Assembly (NCBI GenBank): GCA_964473895.1
Contig: CAYYRE010000004.1
Coordinates: forward strand, 1 to 52,683
Length of the DNA stretch: 52,683 nucleotides
Direction of reading: 5' to 3'
Source of the DNA: Sulfidibacterium sp964473895
Lineage (GTDB): Bacteria; Bacteroidota; Bacteroidia; Bacteroidales; F082
Position 1 is the stretch's first letter. Every line of letters begins with the position of its first letter. Shown here piece after piece: positions 41,300 through 50,620 of the stretch. The position numbers were made by a program, and so were the translations under genes. The notes beneath the pieces were generated by a model, which did no database searches, was not told where the DNA came from, and was given only the letters and a program-made list of their open reading frames with translations.

Positions 41300-42502
41300 A
41301 TGCATAAGCCGAAGGTACTTTTTTTGTGCAACAAATCGCCCTGGCCACCCAAAGAAGGAGGCCCCATGGCCATGAACCAGCTCATCGAAGGGTTAATCGA
41401 AGCCGGACACAAAGTGAAAGTACTGGCGGTAAGCTCACAGAAATATCCCGTCAAACCCGGCGATATTCCACCCGACTACCGGCGGAAAACAGCCATTGAA
41501 TTTGTGGATATGGATTTGTCTGTCAAACCCTTTCCTGCTTTACTGAACTTGTTTTCAAAAGAATCGTATCATGTCCGGCGTTTTATTTCCAAAGATTTTG
41601 AAAAAAAACTGATGGAAATCCTGCAAAAGGAAAAATTCGACATTGTACAGATGGAAACCCTTTTTATGGCGCCTTACCTTCCGGTCATCCGGAAATACAG
41701 CAAAGCCAAGGTGCTGCTGCGGGCACACAACATAGAACACCTGATATGGAAGCGCCTGGCACAAACAAACAACAACCCGGTCAAAAAAATGTACCTCCGT
41801 CATCTGTATACCACCCTGGAAAATTTTGAAAAAACAATGTCCGGCCGGTTTGATGCCATTCTGCCCATTACGGAAAAAGATGCCCTGTTCTTTAAAAACC
41901 AGAGTCGCCGGCCGGTCAAAACCATCCCTTTTGGTGTCAACATGGAAAAGTATCCTGCGGTACAAAACCACTCCCCGGAGCATGCCCTTTTTCATATCGG
42001 TGCCATGAACTGGATGCCCAACGAAGAAGGGATAGCGTGGTTTTTAAAAGAAGTATGGCCCCGGCTCATCAAAAAACATCCCGCAATAAAACTTTATCTT
42101 GCCGGCAGGGTCATGCCCCCCTGGTTAAAAAACCTGCACGAAAAAAATGTAACCGTTGTCGGAGAAGTCCCCAGTGCCCGGGACTTTATTGCGTCTAAAA
42201 GTATTTCCATCGTTCCGTTGTTTTCGGGGAGTGGCGTACGGATAAAAATTATCGAAAGTATGGCTTTGGGGAAAGCAGTGGTTTCAACCCGCACGGGAGC
42301 CGAAGGCATTGCCTACACCCCCGGAAAAGATCTTCTGGTGGCAGATACCGCCGAAGAATTTGCCGAAGCCATCTCCTATTTGTACACCCATCCCGGCAAG
42401 GTGATGGAAATGGGAAAAAACGCACGAAAACTCATGGAAGAAAAACACGACAACCGAAAAATAATTCGGACGCTGAGCCGATTTTATCAGGAAATTTTAT
42501 GA
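41300..42502 (+). CDS. GT4-like glycosyltransferase, first of pair
   Basis: The 400-residue protein has two Rossmann-like halves of the GT-B fold: an acceptor domain (LFLCNKSPWPPKEGGPMAMNQLIEGL) and a donor domain with FHIGAMNWMPNEEGIAWFLKEV and the nucleotide-sugar segment GVRIKIIESMALGKAVVSTRTGAEG, where the Glu is the likely catalytic-site residue. It is cytosolic or membrane-associated. It is likely to build an envelope polysaccharide or LPS core. It directly follows the LptF/G-like gene and precedes a second transferase by 25 nt. Confidence 0.9.
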   Translation: MHKPKVLFLCNKSPWPPKEGGPMAMNQLIEGLIEAGHKVKVLAVSSQKYPVKPGDIPPDYRRKTAIEFVDMDLSVKPFPALLNLFSKESYHVRRFISKDFEKKLMEILQKEKFDIVQMETLFMAPYLPVIRKYSKAKVLLRAHNIEHLIWKRLAQTNNNPVKKMYLRHLYTTLENFEKTMSGRFDAILPITEKDALFFKNQSRRPVKTIPFGVNMEKYPAVQNHSPEHALFHIGAMNWMPNEEGIAWFLKEVWPRLIKKHPAIKLYLAGRVMPPWLKNLHEKNVTVVGEVPSARDFIASKSISIVPLFSGSGVRIKIIESMALGKAVVSTRTGAEGIAYTPGKDLLVADTAEEFAEAISYLYTHPGKVMEMGKNARKLMEEKHDNRKIIRTLSRFYQEIL

Positions 42503-42527
42503 CCTTTGAAGTCATCAAACCCGGCTT

Positions 42528-43709
42528 ATGAGAATTTTTGTGTTGCTTTCCCGGATTCCCTATCCACTTGAAAAAGGAGACAAACTCCGTGCTTATCACC
42601 AAATCAAAATACTTGCCGAACAACACGAAATCATACTCTGTGCCTTGAATCCCGTGTCAAAAACGAACAAACAAAAGGCTTTTGCCCAATTACAGCCTTA
42701 TTGCCGTTCCATCAATTTCATCGATTTGCCGGCAGGAACAAGAGCAGTTAACATTTTGAAAGCTTTTGTTACCGGTTTACCCATTCAGTCAGGCTATTTT
42801 TACAGCCGGAAAGCCCACAAAAAAATAAATGCGCTTATTAAAGAATACCAGCCTGACCTGCTTTTTGCACAACTTTCACGAACGGCAAGGTATCTTATGG
42901 AACTTCCGCACAAAAAAATTTTAGACTATCAAGATGCTTTTTCCTATGGTTTAAAGCGCCGTGCCGCCAAAGCCAAAGGTCCTGCCAAATGGCTTTTCCG
43001 GATGGAGCACCGGCGCATGGAGATTTTTGAAAAAGAGATCTTCGACCGGTTTGATCACAAAATCATCATTTCGGAACAAGACCGTGACTTTATTCCCCAT
43101 CCGTCAAAAGAGAAAATCAGGGTGATCCGTAACGGGGTGGACATGGATTATTTCATCCCGTTATGGCGGGAAAAAAAGCAGGAAATCGTATTTACCGGCA
43201 ACATGAACTATCCGCCCAACGTGGATGCAGCACAATATCTTGTGAAAGAAATTATGCCGCTGGTATGGCAACAAAAGCCCAAAACCCGGCTGTTGCTGGC
43301 CGGAGCCAACCCCCATCCGAAAGTAAAAGGGCTCCAAAATAGCCGCATACGGGTGAGCGGATGGATGGAAGATATCCGCGAAGCCTATGCCTCCTCAAGC
43401 GTTTTTATTGCCCCCATGCGGATGGGTACGGGATTGCAAAACAAATTGTTGGAAGCCATGGCCATGAAAATACCGAGTATCACCACGCCCCTGGCCAACG
43501 CCGCACTGAAAGCCCGGCCCGGCGAACAAATCCTTACGGGAAACAATGCCCGCGAGCTGGCCGATGCCCTTTTGCTGCTGCTCGAAAACAAAACACGCAG
43601 GGAGCAACTGGCCGAAAATGCCTTTGCCTTTGTACGGCAAAATTATCATTGGCACAATGCCACCGCTCCCCTTTTGAAAATCATTGAAAACACAGACCTC
43701 ACACAATGA
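42528..43709 (+). CDS. GT4-like glycosyltransferase, second of pair
   Basis: The 393-residue GT-B protein is distantly similar to the upstream gene. Its N-terminal domain opens LLSRIPYPLEKGDKLRAYHQIK. The donor domain has VFTGNMNYPPNVDAAQYLVKEIMP, then GTGLQNKLLEAMAMKIPSITTPLANAAL with the Glu-containing loop. Substrates cannot be read from the sequence. The next gene, sprT-like, overlaps its stop by four bases (ATGA). Confidence 0.9.
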   Translation: MRIFVLLSRIPYPLEKGDKLRAYHQIKILAEQHEIILCALNPVSKTNKQKAFAQLQPYCRSINFIDLPAGTRAVNILKAFVTGLPIQSGYFYSRKAHKKINALIKEYQPDLLFAQLSRTARYLMELPHKKILDYQDAFSYGLKRRAAKAKGPAKWLFRMEHRRMEIFEKEIFDRFDHKIIISEQDRDFIPHPSKEKIRVIRNGVDMDYFIPLWREKKQEIVFTGNMNYPPNVDAAQYLVKEIMPLVWQQKPKTRLLLAGANPHPKVKGLQNSRIRVSGWMEDIREAYASSSVFIAPMRMGTGLQNKLLEAMAMKIPSITTPLANAALKARPGEQILTGNNARELADALLLLLENKTRREQLAENAFAFVRQNYHWHNATAPLLKIIENTDLTQ

Positions 43710-44320
43710 ATGAAAAAGAAATATTAGCCAAATACCTGCCGCAGGAGGTTACCAAAACGGTGTACAACTGGATTATCCGATACAAAATTCATTTTCATAT
43801 CACCCGCAGCCGCACGACCAAACTGGGTGATTACCGTGCACCCCATCCCAGGCAACCCTATCATCGCATTTCGGTAAACCACGACCTGAACCCTTACGCC
43901 TTTTTCATCACCTTTGTCCACGAACTGGCACACCTGCTGACCTACAAACAATACGGCAACCGTGTAAAAGCCCACGGAAAGGAATGGAAAAGCCATTATC
44001 GCCGTTTGCTGGAACCTTTTCTTGAAAAAAATGTGTTTCCCGAACCGTTGCAGCATACCATTTATCAACATTTACAAAACATCAAAGCCTCCAGCCACTC
44101 GGATGTGGAGCTGGCCCGCATGCTCATGCAATTCGACGACAAGCCCAAAGAAACGGTCATCGAAGACCTGCAACCCGGCGACTATTTTCTGTTTCAGGGT
44201 ATGCGTAAATTCCTAGTGATAACCAAGCTCCGGAAACGGTACAAATGTTTGGAAACAGATACCCAACGTATCTATCTTTTTCAACCACTCACGCCGGTTA
44301 CGCCGGCTGACGGGAAGTAA
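43706..44320 (+). CDS. SprT-like metalloprotein
   Basis: The 204-residue protein has the zinc motif HELAH (residues 72-76) with the downstream His in VKAHGKEWKSHY (His90), the arrangement of SprT-like domains (about 5-110). The C-terminal half is a beta-rich segment (GDYFLFQGMRKFLVITKLRKRYKC) without clear zinc-ribbon cysteines. SprT relatives such as SPRTN are DNA-protein crosslink proteases; the bacterial version's role is uncertain. It is coupled to the upstream glycosyltransferase gene by overlap, which probably reflects operon packing rather than shared chemistry. Confidence 0.82.
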   Translation: MNEKEILAKYLPQEVTKTVYNWIIRYKIHFHITRSRTTKLGDYRAPHPRQPYHRISVNHDLNPYAFFITFVHELAHLLTYKQYGNRVKAHGKEWKSHYRRLLEPFLEKNVFPEPLQHTIYQHLQNIKASSHSDVELARMLMQFDDKPKETVIEDLQPGDYFLFQGMRKFLVITKLRKRYKCLETDTQRIYLFQPLTPVTPADGK

Positions 44321-44354
44321 TCGGCAAACGGTAGGATATTTTCACGGAAACCCT

Positions 44355-44362
44355 TATTTTTG
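44355..44362 (+). promoter_or_regulatory. -7 box of the manC-like gene
   Basis: TATTTTTG fits TAnnTTTG exactly and ends 20 nt before the start codon. Confidence 0.5.
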
Positions 44363-44382
44363 TTCCACCTAAAAAAATCACC

Positions 44383-45471
44383 ATGGACAATTATTATTGC
44401 GTTATTATGGCCGGCGGCGTGGGCTCCCGTTTTTGGCCCATGAGCAAAACCGCCCATCCCAAACAGTTTATGGATGTACTGGGTACCGGAAAAACCCTTA
44501 TCCAACTGACGTTTGACCGGTTTACAAAAATCCTTCCGGCAAAAAATATTTTTATCGTAACCAATGAAATTTACCGGGATTTGGTTTTGGAACAACTGCC
44601 ACAGGTTTCGGAAAACCAAGTCCTTTGCGAGCCGTCACGGCGCAATACGGCACCCTGTATCGCTTACGCCAATTACAAAATCAAAGAAGAAAACGAAGAG
44701 GCCGTCATTGTGGTGGCTCCCTCGGACCATATCATTCTGAAAGAAGAAGAGTTTGTTAACGATGTAAAAATCGCCTTGCAGGCGGCTTCCGAAAAACCCT
44801 GGCTCATCACCATGGGCATTCGTCCCAGCCGTCCGGATACGGGTTACGGTTATATCCAGCTGGAAGGGGAACACATCTATCCCAAAGAGCCGCGCCTGCA
44901 CAAAGTGAAAACATTTACCGAAAAACCCAATCTGGAAATTGCCAAGTCGTTTGTGGCCAGCGGTGACTTCTTATGGAATTCGGGCATCTTCATCTGGTCG
45001 CTGAAAACCATTATGGCTGCTTTCGACCGGCACCTGAAAGAAGTGGACACCCTTTTTGCCAAAGGCATTGGTAAATACAACACAGCGGAGGAAGAGGCTT
45101 TTATCAAAAAAACCTATGCCGTTTGCAAAAACATTTCCATCGACTACGGCGTAATGGAAAAATCGGACAATGTGTACGTGCTCAGCGTGGATTTCGGATG
45201 GTCGGACCTCGGCACGTGGGGTTCGCTTTACACCATTCGCGAAAAAGATGAAAACCAAAATGCCGTGGTGGGCAACAACGTCATGTTGTACGACACCAAA
45301 AACTGTATCATCAATATGCCCAAAGAAAAATTGGTGGTGTTACAGGGTCTCGACGATTATATTGTGGTGGAACAGGATAACATCCTGTTGATTTGCCGGA
45401 AACAAGACGAACAAAAAATCCGTCAGTTTGTCAACGATGTGAAAATTGAAAAGGGGGAAAAGTACGTATAA
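44383..45471 (+). CDS. manC: Mannose-1-phosphate guanylyltransferase
   Basis: The 362-residue enzyme makes GDP-mannose from mannose 1-phosphate and GTP, a donor for LPS, capsule or glycoprotein mannose and fucose. The nucleotide-binding motif MAGGVGSRFWPMSKTAHPKQF (residues about 8-28), the conserved PSDHII, the sugar-binding FTEKPNLEIAK and WNSGIFIWS are present. It lacks the C-terminal isomerase domain of the bifunctional form, so it is the short guanylyltransferase-only type. It stands after the glycosyltransferase genes, which may use its product. Confidence 0.93.
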   Translation: MDNYYCVIMAGGVGSRFWPMSKTAHPKQFMDVLGTGKTLIQLTFDRFTKILPAKNIFIVTNEIYRDLVLEQLPQVSENQVLCEPSRRNTAPCIAYANYKIKEENEEAVIVVAPSDHIILKEEEFVNDVKIALQAASEKPWLITMGIRPSRPDTGYGYIQLEGEHIYPKEPRLHKVKTFTEKPNLEIAKSFVASGDFLWNSGIFIWSLKTIMAAFDRHLKEVDTLFAKGIGKYNTAEEEAFIKKTYAVCKNISIDYGVMEKSDNVYVLSVDFGWSDLGTWGSLYTIREKDENQNAVVGNNVMLYDTKNCIINMPKEKLVVLQGLDDYIVVEQDNILLICRKQDEQKIRQFVNDVKIEKGEKYV

Positions 45472-45535
45472 CCAAATGTATTTACCCCAAACAAATTATC
45501 ATAACCATTTCATTATCAACCAAAATCTGTTTTCT

Positions 45536-47740
45536 ATGAAAAAACACCTGATCATTCTTTTGGCCCTGTTTTTCGGGCTGGGAAATTTAAAGGCCGACGA
45601 AGGGATGTGGATCCCGTTGCTGCTGCACAAAAATATGGCCGAAATGCAAAAACTGGGGCTGAAACTGACGGCCGAAGACATCTATAGTATCAATCATGCC
45701 AGTTTGAAAGATGCCGTGGTCATTTTCGGCGGGGGATGTACCGGCGAAATTGTTTCCCCGGAAGGGCTGCTGTTTACCAACCACCACTGCGGCTACTCCT
45801 CCATTCAAAAAATGAGCACCGTAGAACACGACTATCTGAAAGACGGTTTTTGGGCTTACAGTAAAAAAGAAGAGCTGCCCATACCGGGACTGACCGTCAA
45901 GTTTTTGGTCCGCATGGACGATGTTACGCATCAGGCACTCCAAGGTGTTTCCGATACCACCCGCGAGAGCACCCGTGAATTGATCATTGCCAAAAACAGC
46001 AAAGCCATTGCCGACAAAGCTTCCGAAAACGGCAAATATATGGCAGTTGTTAAACCGCTCTTTGGCGGAAATACTTACTATGTTTATGTTTACCGTGTTT
46101 TTAAAGATATCCGCCTGGTGGGAGCTCCCCCCTCTTCCATAGGGAAATTCGGGGGTGATACCGATAACTGGATGTGGCCGCGCCACACGGGCGATTTTTC
46201 TATCTTCAGGGTGTACACTGCCCCCGACGGGTCACCTGCCAAATATTCGCCGGACAACATTCCGCTGAAGCCCAAAAAATATCTGACCATCAACATCTCA
46301 CCCAAAAAAAAGGGAGAATTTACCATGATTATGGGCAACCCGGGCAGCACCCAACGGTATCTTTCCAGCTATGGCGTGGATATGGCCATTAACCTGGTAA
46401 ATCCGACCATCGTGAAGATCAGAACGCAAAAGCTGGACATAATGAAAAAACAGATGGATGCCGATCCGAAAGTAAAGCTCCAATATGCCACCAAATACGC
46501 CCACACCTCCAACTATTGGAAATATTTCATCGGACAAACCCAAGCCCTGAAACGACTGAAAGTGAAAGCCGAGAAACAACAATTGGAAGCGGAATTCTCG
46601 AACTGGGTAAACCAGGACCTGCAACGCAAAGCACGCTACGGAAATGTCCTTGCCGGTTTAAAAAAAGCTTACGAAGGACTGCGCCAATACCAACTGGAAA
46701 AATACTATTTTATTGAAGGTATTTACCGCGGTCCCGAAATTCTGAAATTTGCCGCCGGTTTCGAAGGGCTTAAAAAAACATTGGAAAAAAAGGATGCCGA
46801 TCCCAAAAAAATCAAAAAACAAACCGAAGCGCTGAAAAGCCGGTTAAACAATTATTTTAAGGATTACAACGCCACCATCGACCGCAACCTTTTGGCTGCC
46901 ATGATGAAACTTTATTACGAAAATGTTCCGAAAGACCAGCATCCGGAATATCTTACCAAAATCCATAAAAAGTTCCATGGCAATTTTGACAAATATGCCC
47001 AATACGTTTTCAAAAAATCGGTCTTTGCCAGCAAAACAAAAACGGAAGCTTTCCTCAACGATCCGAAAGCCAAAGTTTTGGAAAAGGACCCGGCATTGCA
47101 AGCCTGGGATGCCTTTTTAACCGAATACCGGTCTGTTTCCGAAAAGACAAAACCCTATCAGGAACTGTTAAACAGAAACCACCGTCTTTTTATTGCCGGC
47201 CTTTTACAAATGTTTCCAAACAAAAACTTTGCCCCGGATGCCAATTTCACCCTCCGTCTGACTTACGGAACGGTCAAAGGTTATTCGCCCAAAGATGCCG
47301 TGTATTACGACTTTGTTACCCACTTATACGGAGTTATGCAAAAAGAAGACCCGAACAATCCGGAATTTATTGTCCCCAAAAAATTGAAAGCACTCTATCA
47401 AGCCAAAGATTACGGGCAATACGGTGAAAACGGAAAACTGATTACCGACTTTTTGAGCACCAATGATATTACCGGAGGCAATTCGGGCAGCCCGATCATG
47501 AACGACCGCGGACAACTCATTGGACTGGCTTTTGATGGCAACTGGGAAGCCATGAGTGGCGACATTAAATTCGACAAACAGCTGCAACGCACCATCAATG
47601 TGGACATTCGTTATGTGCTGTTCATCATTGACAAATATGCCCATGCCGAAAACCTCATCAAAGAGCTGACCATTGTCAAAGATCCGGCGCCACAACCCGA
47701 AACAAAGAAAGAAACGCCTGTAACTGCAACCACGGAATAA
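45536..47740 (+). CDS. S46 family dipeptidyl peptidase (DPP7/DPP11 type)
   Basis: The 734-residue exopeptidase removes dipeptides from peptide N-termini and is typical of peptide-feeding Bacteroidota. A signal peptide (about 1-20) ends before DEGMWIP, which is the usual mature start. The serine triad is visible as His in TNHHCGY, Asp in GGDTDNWMWPRHTGDF and Ser in ITGGNSGSPIMND. The loop after the serine reads LAFDGNWEAMSGD with Gly where the acidic-specific DPP11 is reported to have Arg, which favours DPP7-like preference for hydrophobic residues. The ATG at 45536 is used because upstream in-frame codons do not fit a signal peptide. It acts in the periplasm. Confidence 0.93.
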   Translation: MKKHLIILLALFFGLGNLKADEGMWIPLLLHKNMAEMQKLGLKLTAEDIYSINHASLKDAVVIFGGGCTGEIVSPEGLLFTNHHCGYSSIQKMSTVEHDYLKDGFWAYSKKEELPIPGLTVKFLVRMDDVTHQALQGVSDTTRESTRELIIAKNSKAIADKASENGKYMAVVKPLFGGNTYYVYVYRVFKDIRLVGAPPSSIGKFGGDTDNWMWPRHTGDFSIFRVYTAPDGSPAKYSPDNIPLKPKKYLTINISPKKKGEFTMIMGNPGSTQRYLSSYGVDMAINLVNPTIVKIRTQKLDIMKKQMDADPKVKLQYATKYAHTSNYWKYFIGQTQALKRLKVKAEKQQLEAEFSNWVNQDLQRKARYGNVLAGLKKAYEGLRQYQLEKYYFIEGIYRGPEILKFAAGFEGLKKTLEKKDADPKKIKKQTEALKSRLNNYFKDYNATIDRNLLAAMMKLYYENVPKDQHPEYLTKIHKKFHGNFDKYAQYVFKKSVFASKTKTEAFLNDPKAKVLEKDPALQAWDAFLTEYRSVSEKTKPYQELLNRNHRLFIAGLLQMFPNKNFAPDANFTLRLTYGTVKGYSPKDAVYYDFVTHLYGVMQKEDPNNPEFIVPKKLKALYQAKDYGQYGENGKLITDFLSTNDITGGNSGSPIMNDRGQLIGLAFDGNWEAMSGDIKFDKQLQRTINVDIRYVLFIIDKYAHAENLIKELTIVKDPAPQPETKKETPVTATTE

Positions 47741-47757
47741 ACTTTCAGCAAAATCAA

Positions 47758-47795
47758 CAAAGCCGGAAATCCAAAAGGTTTCCGGCTTTGTTTTT
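47758..47795 (+). terminator. Intrinsic terminator after the S46 peptidase
   Basis: A perfect 12-bp stem (47758-47769 with 47779-47790) with a 9-nt loop is followed by five further T's. Confidence 0.9.
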
Positions 47796-47870
47796 GGAGA
47801 AAACACAAGTGTCAACCACGCTTTTTAAAAGCATCTCCCCGCAGTAAAACGTTCGCTTGGTACGGTAAAA

Positions 47871-49262
47871 TCAGCAAATGTGTTTATGGTGCTGCCCGTT
47901 GTCTTTTTGTTCGGGGACTACACGGCATTGTTCTTTTAGCTCACGGGCAAAGCGGTGCATGTCGGCCACCAGCAAGTCGGCCATGTCGCGACTGAAATTT
48001 TCTCTGATCACCATCCGCAATACCGCCACTTCCTCTGCCTCGGGCGGCAGGGTATAAGCCGGAACAATCCAGCCCCTTTGCCGCAGTTTGTCCGACATCC
48101 GGAAAACATCAAAAACATTTTTGTCTTTTACCTCCAAAGCCAAAATGGGCAACCGGATGTCCTCGTTAACCAACCGGAAATTTTCCACTTTTTTAAGCTT
48201 TTTAGCGAGGTAACGGGTATTTTCGAGGCTGTTGCGCATGACTGCCCGGTAACCGCTTTTCCCCAAACGCAACAGGTTATAATACTGTGCAATCATCATG
48301 GCGCTGCCGCGCGAAAAGTTCAGCGTATAGGTAGCTTCCTGACTGCCGAGATAATTGACATAAAAAATCAGGTCTTCGGGCAAGTCCGATTTATCACGCA
48401 AAATAAGCCATCCCACCCCCGGATAAACCAATCCGTATTTATGTCCTGATACATTGATGGAATGCACATGCGACAAACGAAAATCCCACGGGAAGTCGGG
48501 ATAAAGAAAAGGAAGAATAAATCCACCGCTGGCACCATCCACATGAATGGGAATATGCCGTCCGGTTTCTTTTTCCACTTCATCGAGCATGGCATTGATT
48601 TCCTGTACCGGGTCCAGCTCTCCGGTAAAAGTTGTCCCCATCACGGCACCCACACAAATGGTGTTTTCATCAATCCGTTGACGCACCTCTTCCACCGAAA
48701 GGGTATAACGCCCTTTTTGCATGGGAACTACCCGCATTTCCACATCGAAATAACGGGCAAATTTTTCCCATACAACATGTACATCGGCACCGATAACCAT
48801 GTTGGGATGATGGGCAGGTTTTCCCTCTTTTTCCCGCTGTTTGCGCCAACTCCATTTATGGGCCAGCAACCCCAGCATGATGGCCTCCGAGGACCCCACG
48901 GTAGCCGTACCGGTATATTCGCTGTTTTCGGGGGCATGGAACAGCCGCGCCAGCATGTTCACCACACGCTCCTGTATTTTCCCCGTCTGGGGATATTCAT
49001 CCTGGTCTACCAGATTCTTATTCAGAGTATCAAGAATCAGTCTTTCGGCTTGTGGTTCCATCCAGGTGGTAACAAAAGAAGCAAGATTCAACGCCGGATT
49101 GCCGTCGATATTCAACTCATCGTGAATAAGCTGATAGGCCACATCGGCATCCATACCCTCTTCGGGAATACGGTAACGCGGAACCGGACGGGTAAACGAG
49201 CGTTGGGCGTATGTCATGGAAACATTTTCATTTGCTTTGATTTTTTTCTTTTGGGATAACAT
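47871..49262 (-). CDS. gadB: Glutamate decarboxylase
   Basis: The 463-residue PLP enzyme converts glutamate to GABA and CO2, consuming a cytosolic proton. The cofactor lysine is Lys275 in NVSGHKYGL, with VDGASGGFILPF and GSSEAIMLG also conserved, and the N-terminal region matches bacterial GadA/B. The C-terminus ends KHIC after several histidines. In E. coli GadB a C-terminal Lys-His-Thr stretch closes the active site at neutral pH, so the same pH switch is plausible. It follows the MFS transporter gene by 13 nt on the reverse strand. A GadC-type antiporter is not present in the window. Confidence 0.94.
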   Translation of the reverse strand: MLSQKKKIKANENVSMTYAQRSFTRPVPRYRIPEEGMDADVAYQLIHDELNIDGNPALNLASFVTTWMEPQAERLILDTLNKNLVDQDEYPQTGKIQERVVNMLARLFHAPENSEYTGTATVGSSEAIMLGLLAHKWSWRKQREKEGKPAHHPNMVIGADVHVVWEKFARYFDVEMRVVPMQKGRYTLSVEEVRQRIDENTICVGAVMGTTFTGELDPVQEINAMLDEVEKETGRHIPIHVDGASGGFILPFLYPDFPWDFRLSHVHSINVSGHKYGLVYPGVGWLILRDKSDLPEDLIFYVNYLGSQEATYTLNFSRGSAMMIAQYYNLLRLGKSGYRAVMRNSLENTRYLAKKLKKVENFRLVNEDIRLPILALEVKDKNVFDVFRMSDKLRQRGWIVPAYTLPPEAEEVAVLRMVIRENFSRDMADLLVADMHRFARELKEQCRVVPEQKDNGQHHKHIC

Positions 49263-49275
49263 ATTTCTTTTTGTT

Positions 49276-50469
49276 TTATGGATGTGTTTTTAAAAAATGA
49301 AGAACCAGTGCAATGGCAGAAAAGAAGATGCCAAAATACATAATAACCGGATAGCCCATGGAAGCTGCCAGAAATCCGCCAATAGCTCCTCCCGCCACGT
49401 TATCGATACTCTGAAAAGTATTGGCAAGGCCCAGTGCTTCTCCCCTTTTCCGTTCATCGGCGAGTTCCACCACACGGATGTTCATTCCTGTGGAAATAAA
49501 TGCCCACGAAAAGATCATCAACATAAATCCGAAAATCCCCACAGGCGTCACCTTTGTCCATAGGCCGGCGAGCATCAAAACAAAGCTCAAAGCATACGAC
49601 AAAATACCAAGGTTCAGGGTAAACACAGCGCTCTTTTTACGGGCAATGTTTCCTGCCCATAGGAACAAACCCACACCCACTGCCGTACTCAACGCATACA
49701 CCAGTGATGATCCGGTAGTACTCAAATGAAAAGCTTTTTTCATCAGCAACGGATACATGGCATAAACCGGCGCCGGGGCAAGGAGTACAAAAATCCAACG
49801 TACATACAACACCAAAAGCGCTTTGTTTTGAAAATTCAAAAAGTGGCGCCAGCGGATGTGGCCGTGAAAATATCCGTTAAAAAGTTCGGCAAAATGTTGT
49901 TTCGGTTTCAGCAAACTAAAATGCAAGTGGTGATGGACCGCTATGCGACGGTGATGTTTGTAAAACGGCAAATAGGCCACAATGGCCAAAAACAAAAAGG
50001 GCAGCGCCACCACCGGACGGGCATAAACCGAAGTAATGAGCAGTCCTGTCACCGTACCGAAAGTCATGAAAGCCTGCATCCGTGCGATGTATTTGTCCCA
50101 CAATGCTTTCGGATAGGTATTGGTAATCATCACGCTGGCGTAAGTAAAAATACTCGCCGTAAACATCCCGAAAACAAAAGCCATTGGCACCAAAAACCGG
50201 CCATCCAAAAGGACAATGACAAGCCATGCCAGAAAAGAGAGAACCGTACCCAAAAAAATCAGGTTTCCAAGACGGAATTTGGTGGTTAAATGTCCCCAAC
50301 CAATGGCACCCAAGGCAATTCCGAGGTTGACCATGGCAAAGGTAAGACCCGCCTTGGAAGTACTGCCGGCCAGCAAAGGCAACGACACAATGCCGATGCC
50401 CCACACGACCCCGTTGACAATGGCAAAAGGCAACGCAAGAGAATAAAAATTGGGTTTTTTTGTTGTCAT
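49276..50469 (-). CDS. MFS transporter with histidine-rich central loop, linked to glutamate decarboxylase
   Basis: The 397-residue protein has 12 likely membrane helices in two bundles, as in the major facilitator superfamily. The loop between the bundles (about residues 170-210) holds ten histidines in 38 residues (172, 173, 179-181, 183, 192, 202, 204, 209). The second half includes the conserved-type DERKRGEALGLANTF. It is the first gene of a two-gene unit with glutamate decarboxylase, so it may bring in glutamate, export GABA or exchange them. Its substrate is not evident from motifs. The loop could sense pH or bind metal. Confidence 0.85.
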   Translation of the reverse strand: MTTKKPNFYSLALPFAIVNGVVWGIGIVSLPLLAGSTSKAGLTFAMVNLGIALGAIGWGHLTTKFRLGNLIFLGTVLSFLAWLVIVLLDGRFLVPMAFVFGMFTASIFTYASVMITNTYPKALWDKYIARMQAFMTFGTVTGLLITSVYARPVVALPFLFLAIVAYLPFYKHHRRIAVHHHLHFSLLKPKQHFAELFNGYFHGHIRWRHFLNFQNKALLVLYVRWIFVLLAPAPVYAMYPLLMKKAFHLSTTGSSLVYALSTAVGVGLFLWAGNIARKKSAVFTLNLGILSYALSFVLMLAGLWTKVTPVGIFGFMLMIFSWAFISTGMNIRVVELADERKRGEALGLANTFQSIDNVAGGAIGGFLAASMGYPVIMYFGIFFSAIALVLHFLKTHP

Positions 50470-50620
50470 AACAGGCTACATTTTCTTAATTGTGTAAATA
50501 TAAGCCTATTTGAAATAGTAAAGTCGTTTTAAAACCCGTTCCGAAACACTATTTATAACACCCAAGAATTCACCTTGCTAACACAAATAGCATGTGGTAA
50601 ACTCCAAACTATTTCATTGT

